From: Magnolia sinica
Taxonomy: Eukaryota; Streptophyta; Magnoliopsida; Magnoliales; Magnoliaceae
Direction of reading: 5' to 3'
Assembly: GCF_029962835.1 (NCBI RefSeq)
Contig: NC_080588.1
Location: 64,566,001-64,630,000, forward strand
DNA: 64,000 nucleotides
Part shown: one piece after another, positions 1-10,311 of the stretch
Numbering within the stretch: position 1 is the stretch's first letter
Layout: the number at the start of each line of letters is the position of its first letter
The notes under the pieces: generated by a model
What the model saw: the letters and a program-made list of their open reading frames with translations, nothing else
The model's database searches: none
Told to the model about the DNA's origin: nothing
Made by a program: the position numbers and the translations under genes

Positions 1-841
1 GATCAATATTCCATCCGGTATCGATAGGCTACAATGGTGGTAGGGTGTTCCAGTTTCCATACATATGTGAGCAAACAAGGTTAACAAACTAGGTGGGTCA
101 GCCAGTGGACTAAACCGCACGAGCTCAGGCAAGTATGTGGCGGAACGACATCGGGTACAAGCGACCCATGTAGCCTGACTACTGCCGCCCACACATACTC
201 GTCCAAACCCATGTGTTTAGCCTCAAGGTGGTCCTACCAACGGAACCACCTTCGCTCTCCTCATGTTCCTGACCAACCCAAGGGTAGGAGTAGTGACTTA
301 TAGCATGCCAACTACCAATGCCGCATCAAGCATATTCAACACCGTGATCTCATGTTACTCAACATACAATTCAAATTCTTCTATAAGCAAATCATTAATA
401 TTATAAATAAAGTGTATGTGTGTGGTGTGGGTTATTGAGGAAGTTAACACTTCCTCCATGTTGAGAAATCATATACACAAGAGTAATGAAATCATACGAA
501 ATATGAAGCAACAACGTATAAAAAAAATCAACACGGCATGAGCATATGATCATCCATACATCGAATCATGTGAGAAACATAAACGACATCATGAGAGAGA
601 GAGTCAAACATATAAATCCATACCATTTCAACCAACATACAATTCCTAGGATTTTCTAGGCTTTTAAAAATAACATCCAAGCAATCAAAATCATTAATCT
701 CGTATTAAAATTGGTGCTAGGTCACCTAAGAGTAATAGTCCGCACCTATGGATCGTTGAGATCTTGGAAAATGACCTAGAAACGCCAAACTTGATGTTGA
801 TCGGCCGGAATCCTAAGACAATGCACTTGCATGTTAGGATT
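1..841. mobile_element. Gypsy-type LTR fragment, left part
   Basis: This stretch has no coding potential. It appears continuous with 7867-9493 once the CACTA element between them is removed. The right part ends GGATGTTACA, the kind of terminus expected for an LTR beginning TGTAACACC, as one does at 63084. The left end lies outside the window, so length and family cannot be fixed. Gypsy is inferred from the terminus only. Confidence 0.45.
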
Positions 842-861
842 CACTACCAAAAAAAGGGGCA

Positions 862-950
862 AAAGCTACAAACTACGTCAGTTTTTTGCTACGGATATAA
901 ACCGTAGCTAATGTTGCTACGGTTTTAATCCGTAGCTAAAATGTTGCTTC
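862..950. repeat. CACTA left subterminal repeats
   Basis: There are several copies of GCTACGGATN-type and ATCCGTAGC-type motifs in both orientations just inside the left end. They match the motif set at the right end. Confidence 0.75.
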
Positions 951-971
951 ACCATTCCTAATTAACGGTGG

Positions 972-1255
972 TGTAAGGGGCCCTACAGGGCTTAAAAATA
1001 TATATATGTTATATCTAAGCAGTCCATCTGTTTTGAAATATTATTTTAGGATAGGAAATAAAAACTCAGGTAGATCGAAGGCTCAAGTGGACCACACGGT
1101 AGGAAACATAGAGATTAAATCACATTTGCTTCCTATGGTGTGGTCCACTTGGGGGTTAAATCTACTTTAATTTTGGGATCATCAAATAAAATAGTTTATT
1201 AAAATTAATGATCGGAATGGATGACCCAAATACATCATGGTGGACCCCACAGAGC
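972..1255. repeat. F1 inverted-repeat copy inside the CACTA element
   Basis: The two arms carry F1 landmarks, among them CTCAAGTGGACCACACGG on one arm and GGTGTGGTCCACTTGGG and ACATCATGGTGGACCCCAC on the other. The central part is shortened compared with copies such as 12939-13370. Confidence 0.7.
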
Positions 1256-1333
1256 TCTTGATAGGACCGTCCAGGTCCGTCTCACGAAAGGACGCCCAAA
1301 ATTGGGCGCGTGCTAAAAATTGGAGCCGCGCCC

Positions 1334-1336
<3 letters not shown>

Positions 1337-1376
<40 letters not shown>
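1337..1376. repeat. (CT)n microsatellite
   Basis: About 20 CT units stand at the head of a pyrimidine-rich stretch running to about 1510. Together with the TTAGGGTTTCG at about 1704, the stretch looks like a plant 5' untranslated leader, possibly captured along with the PPR fragments downstream. Confidence 0.85.
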
Positions 1377-1379
<3 letters not shown>

Positions 1380-1944
1380 TCCCTAATCCTCTGTTCCTCC
1401 ATTCCCCGATCTTCTCTCTCCCTCCCGGTCTCTCCTCCATCTTCTCATTCTCCTCGCTCTCTCTCCAACGCATCTCCGCCCTCTCTATCTCTCTCTCCCA
1501 CTCTCCTTCTCAACCCAAACCCAAACCCTCCTCTCCCAACATCTATGTCCTGGGATGGCGCTCTCTCCTCTGTCCGATTGATAGTCCAAGGCAAAAATCA
1601 TGTCCAGAGATCGGGAAAGGCCCGAAGCTCCGCAGGTGCGAGGTGCGTGTAGTGGTATTTTCGTAGTTCTTATTCTGGGTGTGTCGTTTTCCGATGGAAA
1701 TTAGGGTTTCGAGGGAGTGATCGGCGGTAAAAAATCAGGTATATTGTTCTTCCTTCATTTCCTTTCTTATAATCTATGTTGAATTGAGATTTGATCGGAA
1801 TTAGGTTTATCTTTGTTGAATTCCTTGTTCTGCTTTTTGAAATGTTGATTTATGGTTTTAGTGGAGAGATCATTGATTGTAGAAATGAGTCCTTTTTCGT
1901 TATGAGATCATTAAGGATAGAAGCTTCTTCAATGATCTGATTTG

Positions 1945-2040
1945 CATGATTTTTGGTTCTTATATTTACAATAATGATGCCAACTGTGGTAGCATTGATG
2001 ATGCCTTGAGGCTGTTTGGTAAAATGCCTGAGAGAAGGTA
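1945..2040 (+). pseudogene. PPR (pentatricopeptide repeat) gene fragment
   Basis: One open stretch encodes a near-canonical PPR motif containing CGSIDDALRLFGKMPERR, the signature of plant PLS-class PPR proteins, which bind organelle RNA. It has no start and runs into non-coding sequence after a few codons. It lies inside the CACTA element, so it is most simply a captured gene piece. Short as it is, the match covers almost every conserved PPR position. A second possible piece is at 2755-2850. Confidence 0.6.
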
Positions 2041-4700
2041 TTTATATCTTTTCCACAGCTTCTGAAGTACTGAAGCTCACGGGCTAATGCATAACTATGC
2101 ATATTCTCTGAGAAATTTGTTTCTCTTTATACTCATGCACTTTCAATTTGTTTCTCTTTTCTTTGTTTTTTTAATCAATTCTCTGAGAAATTCTACTTCA
2201 TGTTTCTCTAATGGATTTTGCAGGATTTCAGTTGTTTTGTGTTCTTCATTGTCCTATGATAGACTAACCATTTGTTCTCGTCAGTTGTTACTTTATCATA
2301 TAGCCCTTGGATGTTATACTATCACAAGGTCATAACCTTGATTTTCTACCTCTAAGGTACCTTGAACTACCTCTGTTTGGACATTTATCATAGAAGTAGC
2401 TCATGATCTCAACTTACCTAATGTCTATTTGAGCATTTGTCTAAGGATGGCAAGCACTAAAGAACTTAAAAGCTTAGTTCCCATTTTGGCCCAAAGCCTA
2501 TATTTTGAGAGTAGCTCGTGAACTTAAATGTATTGGTCAAATGGGGAGCTCTTACTTCTTGGAGAGAACACATGTATTAGTCAGGTCCTGGCCATGTTGG
2601 AAAACTGGCTGATTACAACGTACAGGACACAACAACATTGCTCAGAGTTGTTGATTGCAACAGATATTCAACCACGGCCTTGTTTCATCTAGGAAAGGGG
2701 GTCTTTTAGAGGTTACATCTGGATTTTTCTTTTCGTAGCTCAGTTTTTTGGTGAATCTATGTTGAGTGCCTCTATTGGTTTCTTTATTCCTCAGGGAAAG
2801 CAAGATTCATGGAGCTCGTATGGACAAGGGCTGAAAGACATGAATTCAAACCTAGATTTGATCTCAGAGTGTTTGTTCTCAATGATTGGTTTTTGTAATA
2901 GGCGTGGATTTTATGTCAATTTTATTCAATATTCTCATGAGAAGCATTTTGTTTCTACAGATTTCTCGATTGTTTCTACAAACACTCTTCAACTTTCACA
3001 ACCAAGGAGGTGATTCACATTATTCATTATTAGTGTAAGTTATTTGTTATGAATGGCTTTACTACTTTGGATGTGGCATGGGCTAGAGATTGTCTATTTA
3101 TCAATTTTGTTAGCAATCCTTTTTTGTTGGGAATTAGTTTGGACAGAGTTACAATGGACTGGCCATTGAAAGTTTTAGTTGTGCATGGCACTTTAATAGT
3201 TCCAGTCCCTGCATGCTGGAAGTAGATCAGGCCATCAAATCAAGTGGTTCTATGAGGTTCGTCTTTCTCCCAAACATGATACATGTTGTAGGGAACTGGA
3301 CCAATGCACAAGGTGGGCTTCACCATGACGATCACCTGGAAATAAAATCAAGCCAGTCCGCTCTTTGAGTAGGCCCCACAACCAAAATCAACGGACGACA
3401 CTACAACAAAAGGTAGCATTGCCAATGCATTTTTGTCGGTGGCCAACATTTACCACTGACACTATAAGAATCGGGTTTTGAGCAAGGAACTTCTTTTTAC
3501 CTTTATGGTAAAATGAGTTTCTTTTGTATCTTTATTGGTGTTTTTATTAGTAAGGTTTTATTTTATTTTATTAATTTTTTGGTTGATTTAGGTAAAGGCT
3601 TGGATTACCAAAGCTTCAAAGAGTATATCATCATTTTGGAAGGTCCGTGAAAAGAACTTAGGTGAGCCCTTTTACCTTTTGGCATTGTTTTAACAACGGT
3701 TTGTTTCTGGACTCAAATCATTGTTTTTGGTTAGGTTACAATGCAGGTGATTCTGATTCGGATGAGTCAAAAGGCGATTTGAAATAAAGATCAATAAGAT
3801 ATGTTTTATTTAAACGGAAGAGTGTAGGTGAGTTAAATTTCTTTCGGATCTATCATGGTGTTGAAATTGCTTGACAAATCATGATTACAAATTTTCAAAT
3901 TTTATATGTTTTAGTTTATGCAAACTCATGGTACAAGGAAGCCATCCCTCGAGTTCTTTGTTCCATCATTTTAATGCAATAATGTCATTTCTTGAGATCT
4001 TTGTTCATTTCATTATTTTAGAAGAAAAAGAAGGAATGAGGAGAGGAGTTATGTAATATACTCCTCTCAAATCCTTTATTTCTAATGATAATCAGTTACA
4101 ATAGAAATTGTATTCAATGCTTGTTACAAGAAATAGTACAGTGCATTTGAGCTAATAACATGACACTCCTTGTGGATGGGCCCCATGGGGTCCATAAAAT
4201 GTTTTTAGTCATGTAAATGGATCCAAGCTAGTAAGAGGGTCATTAGATTTTTTTTTAGATGTATGGATACAAAACTTTAAAAGCATCACTTTTTTTTTTC
4301 CATTTCTTCATTAAAACTAATATTCTCAACATTCTTCACTTTTATGTAAGAGATTTGGTCATCATCACCAAAATACAAGTTTCATGACATGGATGCCTCA
4401 CACCTGAAAAATCTTCCATTAACAAAAAAAAATCAGTTTGTTTGACTATCAGGTAGGCCCCGTGTACAAAAAATAATAATAACCTAAACCAATAATAATA
4501 ATTTTTTCATTATAGTGCATTCACAATAGTTATCATTGTGGTTATAGTTATTCATTATGTGACAGGTTTTCAGGTGAGATGAACGAGTTTCAAAACAAAA
4601 CAGTCTGCGGTTTTGAGAAGCAATCGATTCCCAGGATGTATGTATCTTTCAGGGGTCATCTGTACCTTGGAAGCATACAATGAAAGGTAAGGAAAACCCT
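2041..4700. other. CACTA interior, no intact gene
   Basis: Apart from the two possible PPR pieces this is AT-rich sequence with only short open frames. CACTACAACAAAAGG at 3401 resembles a CACTA terminus, but no partner end was found. I recognise nothing else. Confidence 0.5.
2755..2850 (+). pseudogene. Possible second PPR fragment
   Basis: The stretch encodes LSASIGFFIPQGKQ and then, after a one-base frame change, words resembling IHGARMDKG. PLS-class PPR proteins have an LSA...GKQIHG segment roughly 50 residues downstream of the motif seen at 1945-2040, so order and strand agree. The spacing here (about 720 bp) is too long, which implies inserted or intronic sequence. This is recognition by eye of a degenerate match. 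Confidence 0.35.
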
Positions 4701-4725
4701 CGAGTTCTCTTCTTTGAATCATGAT

Positions 4726-5095
4726 TGGAGTGGCCTAGCCATTTGGACAGGCCGTATTTATGAACCACTGCTCGAAATTGATGGAGCAGACATGGATGTG
4801 CGTCGGAGCTATCCGGAAGAGCGGGGGTCCCTGGAAGGTGGGAACCGCTGTTATGACCATGATGAAGCTGTCAATTTCCTATGGACAGCATTAGAGGGGC
4901 CTGGCCATTTGGACAGGCCATGTTTATGTATTTGATCGAAATTAATGGAGTAGACCCGGATGTGCGTCGGAGCTATTCGGAAGAGCGGGGTTCCCTGGAA
5001 AGAGGGAACCGCTATTATGACTATGATGAAGCTGTCCATTTTTTATGAACAGCATTGGAAGGGCCTGGCATTTATGTCGGATGGCCATATTTATA
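4726..5095. repeat. 164-bp tandem repeat, about 2.3 copies
   Basis: The segment containing GTGCGTCGGAGCTAT recurs at a 164-bp offset (4798 and 4962), with the flanking words GGAAGAGCGGGG, CCGCT.TTATGAC and ATGATGAAGCTGTC in the same order. A third partial copy starts at about 5050. The period is not a multiple of three, and the 73-residue frame at 4714-4935 resembles no family I know. Confidence 0.85.
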
Positions 5096-5114
5096 TCTGT
5101 TTTTGCTTTGCAGG

Positions 5115-6975
5115 GACCATACCCTTAACCTAAACCAAAACCTAAACTTGAACCTACACCTAATCCTAATCTTAACTCCTTAACCTAAACCTATACCTAA
5201 ACTTGAAAACCCAAACATAAACCCCATCCCGAACCCAAACCCGATATCATAAACCTAAACCTTAACCTATTCTCAATTCCCTAAACCTATGTCTTATAAC
5301 CTAAACCTAAACCTAAATCTAAACCGAAACATTAACTTATACCTATAACCTATAACCTAAACCAAAACCCATGACCTAAAACCTTAACCTATAACCTAAA
5401 CCTCAACCTTAACTTAAACCTATAACCTAAACCTGAACATATAACCTTAACCTAAAACCTAGAACCTAAACATAAACCTATAACCTAAATGTATTCTCAA
5501 TTCCCTAAACTTAAACCTACACCTAATCCTAATCTTAACTCCCTAACCTAAACCTATACCTAAACTTGAAAACCCAAACATAAACCCCATCCTGAACCCA
5601 AACCCGATTTCCTAAACCGAAACCTTAACCTATTCTCAATTCCCTAAACCTATGTCTTATAACCTAAACCTAAACCTAAACCTAAACCTTAACTTATACC
5701 TATAACCTATAACCTAAACCAAAATCCATGACCTAAAACCTTAACCGATAACCCAAAACCTCAACCTTGACTTAAACCTATAACCTAAACCTATAGCCTA
5801 AACTCAATTCCCTAAACCTCAACCTAGACTTAAACCTAAACCTATAGCCTAAACTCAAATCCCTAAACCTTAACCTATAACCTAACCTAAACTTATACTT
5901 AAAACTTAAAACTATTCCTAAATCCCAAACCCTATAACCTCAACCTAAACCTATAACCTAAACTCAATTCCCTAAACCTCAACCTAGACCTAAACCTAAA
6001 CCTATAACCTCAACTCAAATCCCTAAACCTTAACCTAGACCTAGACCTAAACCTAAACCTATAGCCTAAACTCAAATCCCTAAACCTTAACCTATAACCT
6101 AACCTAAACTTATACTTAAAACCTAAAACTATTCCCAAATCCCAAAACCTATAACCTAAACCAAAACCAAAACCTATAACCTAAACCCGAACCCATTCTC
6201 AAATCCCAAAACCCAAACATAAACCTAAACCTAAACATAAAACCTAAACCTAAACCTATAACATAAACTCAAATCCCTAAACCTAATCCTATAACCTAAA
6301 CTGAAATCCCTAAACCTTAACCTATGACCTAACATAAACCTATACTTATAACCTAAAACTATTCCCAAATCCCAAAACCTATTACCTAAACCTATAACCT
6401 AAACTCAATTCCGTAAACCTCAACCTAGACCTAAACCTAAACCTAAACCTATAGCCTAAACTCAAATCCCTAAACCTTAACCTATAACCTAACCTAAACC
6501 TATACTTATAACCTAAAACTATTCCCAAATCCCAAAACCTATTACCTAAACCTAACCTTTCCCTAAACCATAACCCATTCTCAATTCCCTAAAGCTATAA
6601 CCTATAACCTAAACCTAAACCTAAACATAAACTTAACCTAAACTTATAACCTTTCCTAAAACCTTTAACTTAAAACCTAAATGTATTCTCAAATTCTTAA
6701 ACCCAAACCTACACCTAATCCTAATCTCAACTCCCTAACCTAAACCTAAACTTGAAAGCCCAAACCTAAACCCGATCCCGAACCCGAACCCGATTTCCTA
6801 AACCTAAACCTTAACCTATAATCAAGTTTTCAAAAGCTATAACCTATAACCTAAACCTAAACCAAAACCTATAACCTAAACCTTAACCTATAACCTAAAC
6901 TTAATTATAACCTATAGCCTAACCTTAACCTAAACCTATAACCTAAACCTAAACCAAACCTAAACCTATAATCAT
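5115..6975 (+). repeat. Interstitial telomere-like array with higher-order repeats
   Basis: About 1.86 kb is made of AACCTAAACCT and AACCTATAACCT words, degenerate relatives of the plant telomere unit CCCTAAA. Longer blocks recur: a block beginning CCTACACCTAATCCTAATC is seen at about 5152, 5517 and 6708, and another containing CCTAAACCTCAACCTAGAC at about 5811, 5975 and 6413. This means the array grew by copying multi-unit segments as well as single units. Confidence 0.9.
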
Positions 6976-7409
6976 ATGGTGAGACCATTTCTTTTGTGTC
7001 AATTTCATTCCTCTTTGAGTTTTTTTTTTAATTCATTAAGAAAAAAAAGTGGTTATACGTGATGCACTTCTTTCACTGTCTTTCTTTTCTCTAATGGGCA
7101 TTCTAATTTATGAATGACATGACTGTTTGTAGGATGATGGAATATACGAAGCTGCTGAAATTCGGTGAAGTCGAGCACATTTCTCTAATGAAGCCAAAGA
7201 TTTGTATTTTCAGCATTATTGTATTTGTAACTGTAATTGATTGTAATTGTAATTGAATGAATGAAGGATTGTAATTGTAATTGAATGAATGAATGATTGT
7301 AATTGAATGAATGAATGATTGTACAGGTGGTATTTGAATGAACAAGTGGTAATTAAATGAACAGGTGGTATTTGAATAAACAGGTAATTTAATTTTTCAA
7401 TGTACAAAA
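6976..7409. other. CACTA interior between array and right subterminal repeats
   Basis: The AT-rich spacer contains a short tandem run of the words TTGTAATTGAATGAATGA (about 7230-7330), repeated three to four times with variation. There is no gene. Confidence 0.6.
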
Positions 7410-7850
7410 TAGCTACGGATACTGACCGTAGCCACTAGTCAGACAGGTGTAGCCTTTTTAATTTTGGAATATTACTACGGACTTTCAGCTACAAATAATA
7501 TCCGTAGCTGTTTAAAGTTTTTGCTGCAGATATAATTGCTATGGCATATAGCTACGGATTTAATCCGTAGCCAATAATCAGATAGGTGTAGCCTTTTAAA
7601 TTTTGGCCTATTGCTACGGACTTTCAGCTACAAATAATATCTATAGCTGTTTAATTTTTTTGCTACAGGGGAAAAGGCTACGGATTTAATCCGTAGCCAT
7701 AGATCTATAGCTACGGATTTAATCCGTAGCCATAGGTTCCAGACCTATCATTATGGCACCTACGACGACGGTCGTGTTACGGACTAGCTACGGACTTAAT
7801 CCGTAGCCTTAGGTCTAAGGCTACGGATTTAATCCGTAGCCTTTGCCCAT
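7410..7850. repeat. CACTA right subterminal repeats
   Basis: Dense copies of CTACGGATTTAATCCGTAG, a near-perfect palindrome, and the related CTACGGACTTTCAGCTAC occur in both orientations up to the right terminal repeat. They include two neighbouring duplicated blocks at about 7480-7560 and 7610-7700. Confidence 0.85.
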
Positions 7851-7863
7851 TTTTTTGGTAGTG

Positions 7864-9493
7864 ATTTCATACAAATCCTATCTCATCACAAAGGATTACA
7901 AGAAGGATGGGTGCTTACCTCCCTAATCGGATGGAAATCACTTGCATTTGTGGATGTGGGGTTTCTTGAGAAAAGGGAAGAGGGGTTTCTAGATCTTACC
8001 TCCCTTTGGCCCACCTTTCTCTCCCTTCTTCCTTCTCTCCTTCTCTCTTTCTCCTCTTTTCTCTTCTTCCTCTCTTCCTTCTCCTTTTTCTCTCCTCTCT
8101 CCCTTTGCTCCTTAGGGCAAATTCGTATGGGGAGAGGGGTGCCCCAAAGGATGCCTTTATATAGTCTCAGGTTTGGTGTAAATGGCCCTAAGGGATGGGT
8201 TTTCACTATACTAGACCTATGAGAAGGTCTTTCTAGCCTCTAGGGCCCACAATGAGGCGTACAAGTCAATATACACCGTAGGATAGCTAGCCCTAATGAT
8301 GATCTATGTATGGATATGATCGGCCCGCCATTTGGATGCGCCGATCGACAGATATGATAAGAAGCCTGTTCAACGGTCCCCGATGGTCGATCGGGGCCGC
8401 GGCTATACGGATATGAGCAAGGAAATATCCTTACTCCACGGGTAAAGTTTGGTCTCAAACCGACGGTCCGAAATCCTCAACTTTGCATAAGAGTGGACGA
8501 CTCAATTCACTTAAGTTCCAACCCCTTCCTTTAGGGTATTTGCACTTCTCATGCACTCGTCCTTCAGTTCAAGTTAACCGGTTCTGGACCGTACCCAGGT
8601 CCGATTCCCGCGATAGACGTCAAGCCCAATGAGACAGACATTATTTTATAGTTTTGGAACTAGTGGTCTACCAACGAGCGGTCTAGAGCTTGTTTGGAGA
8701 ATCGGGACAGTTCTGGTGGCCCTCTGACTATGAAATTTATAGGATAGGTGCTCCTTGACCCGATGAAAGGCCATGTAAAATTTGGGAATGATCAAATATG
8801 GAGTTTGGTCGCACGGGTCTGATTTGTGATCAACGGTCACCGTGTCACGATCGGGACCTAGATTTTGTGGGCGGGTGTAGAAAAATACATTAGACCCTCA
8901 TCGTAGATTATGAAGAAATTTGATGGCCGAAATGTCTTACATTTCAGTTTTTATTTACACGTGCCAGATTCTAATTTTGGCATTGATGGGGCGCATCTGG
9001 CAAGTGCCAGATTACACTTCTGGGTGTCCACTGGGTCCGTGGTCTGTGATGGTCCCCAAGCCCAGTGAGATCTATGCTCCCCTCAATTTTTATAATTTTC
9101 TGACCTTCCTATGTCTCGGTATAGCCCGCACGAGCTGCTGCCAAGTGTAAATGGCCATTTGGCTTGACGGCCCGCACTTGGCCCAATCACGACCCGACTA
9201 GTCTACTTTAATGGGCTAATCCTAACTTAATTTAGTTATGGCACCAAACCATGAGTAGTTTAAATGAACGGTCCTGTGGCAAATCCTACGAGGACGCCTC
9301 AGTACACTGTTCTGGTTGGAGAGGACGTTACATGATTAACCGGACTTATGCGATTCTTCACTGGTACACCCTGTATAAACTGACATTGAGTGCTAATAGT
9401 CATTAAGTAATATTTAGATTAATTAAATAAAATAAAATTAAAATAAAAATTGATGGATTTTTGAAAATCCAAAACAGTGAAAATCAAGGATGT
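7864..9493. mobile_element. Gypsy-type LTR fragment, right part
   Basis: This continues 1-841 after the CACTA insertion and ends GGATGTTACA at 9493. It contains a long pyrimidine tract (8013-8112), then GCCTTTATATAGTCTCAGG at about 8150, which could be the LTR promoter TATA region. No protein-coding frame is convincing. The open frames over the tract reflect low complexity. Confidence 0.45.
8013..8112. repeat. Polypyrimidine tract
   Basis: About 100 bp is almost purely C and T, with irregular CTT, CTC and CCTT words. Confidence 0.8.
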
Positions 9494-9726
9494 TACACAT
9501 AAACAGATCGATGATAATGCCTTCTTATCAAGAGTATTTCATTCATCATCAATCATAGTAGATTTTTGCTCCTCAAGAGCACCATCTTCGCCTTGTTTAA
9601 TTAAAGAACTCATCATATTAATCTTCCATAACTCAAAATTATTTTTCCCTGAGTACTTCTCAATATCATACCTAGTGCTTGCCATTATTACTAATCCCTC
9701 AGATTCAGATCTGTGCCCCAACGATT
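9494..9726 (-). pseudogene. Copia C gag, N-terminal part
   Basis: The minus-strand frame opens with a methionine and contains YDIEKYSGKNNFELWK, the hallmark of the copia/UBN2-type Gag N-terminus (a K-[FY]-x-G-x-N-[FY]-x-x-W-K pattern). Gag forms the virus-like particle of the retrotransposon. The frame starts just downstream of a perfect tRNA-iMet primer-binding site. It is cut after about 80 codons at 9493, where the gypsy-type LTR end begins, so this copy is inactive. Confidence 0.75.
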
Positions 9727-9738
9727 GCTCTGATACCA
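9727..9738 (-). promoter_or_regulatory. Copia C primer-binding site (tRNA-iMet type)
   Basis: On the minus strand it reads TGGTATCAGAGC, the standard copia primer-binding sequence complementary to the 3' end of initiator tRNA-Met. It lies two bases from the LTR end at 9741. Confidence 0.9.
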
Positions 9739-9740
9739 CT

Positions 9741-10311
9741 TGTTAGGGATTTGTGCTGCGGAATCACACAGATCTAGATCTAGGATAACAATCCAATGAC
9801 ACCAAGCATATAAGAGAACACATAGATTTAACGTGAAAAATCCTTACGGGAAAAACCACGGCACAAAGCGACAGATCTTCACTATAAAAATAGAAATTAC
9901 AAAGAGAGAGGACTTACCCAATTCGAACAACCTCGAATCGCAACCTTTTTACACCCTTTAAAAATCCTAAAATCCTTTTAGAAATCCTTGGAAAACTTTT
10001 AAAAAGCCTTAGAATTTTTTAGAATAGCTATAGGGACCCCTCTTTATAGTTTAGGTAACTTTCCTTTCGCACCCTTGCGAAACCGCCTCAAATTTACACA
10101 TTCCGCACCAAATCCGCGCAAGAATCTGCGTAACCTCCACTAGTCGAGTCAAGGCCTCGACTGGTCAAGGGTCCCCCTCGACAGGTCGAGTGCCCCGGAC
10201 ACCCAAATAAGTAGCACGCTAGACTTTGAGCCGAGTGGTGCTCAACTAGTCGAGCCAGCCTCTCGACCGGTCGAGCAGCCTCAAACCATTGAAGACTTTA
10301 AAAGTCTGACA
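9741..10311 (-). mobile_element. Copia C 5' LTR
   Basis: This 571-bp LTR, read on the minus strand, starts TGTCAGACTTT and ends CAAATCCCTAACA. It is bounded on one side by the primer-binding site and on the other by the interrupted reverse transcriptase of copia A. The U3 region holds repeated TCGA-centred words, including the perfect 14-bp palindrome CTCGACCGGTCGAG at 10262-10275. The flank next to the LTR start reads ATTAT; the matching duplication is not recoverable because the other end of copia C is lost. Confidence 0.8.

Larger units (their letters stand above)
842..7863. mobile_element. CACTA-superfamily DNA transposon, non-autonomous, complete
   Basis: The left end reads CACTACCAAAAAAAGGGG and the right end is its inverse, CCATTTTTTTGGTAGTG. 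The element is flanked by the 3-bp duplication ATT (839-841 and 7864-7866), the expected size for CACTA elements. Subterminal regions (862-950 and 7410-7850) carry many copies of the palindromic motif CTACGGATTTAATCCGTAG and variants, which in this superfamily serve as transposase-binding repeats. No TNP2-type transposase reading frame is visible in the 7.0 kb, so it would depend on a relative for movement. The interior holds an F1 copy, a CT tract, PPR fragments, a 164-bp tandem repeat and a telomere-like array. Confidence 0.9.

Noticed and set aside
1282-1666. Ser/Leu-rich open frames around the CT tract at 1337 as a gene
   Set aside because: Low-complexity translation of (CT)n; better read as a leader-like sequence.
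3401-3480. A second, nested CACTA element starting CACTACAACAAAAGG
   Set aside because: No partner end or duplication could be found; it may be a solitary terminus or chance.
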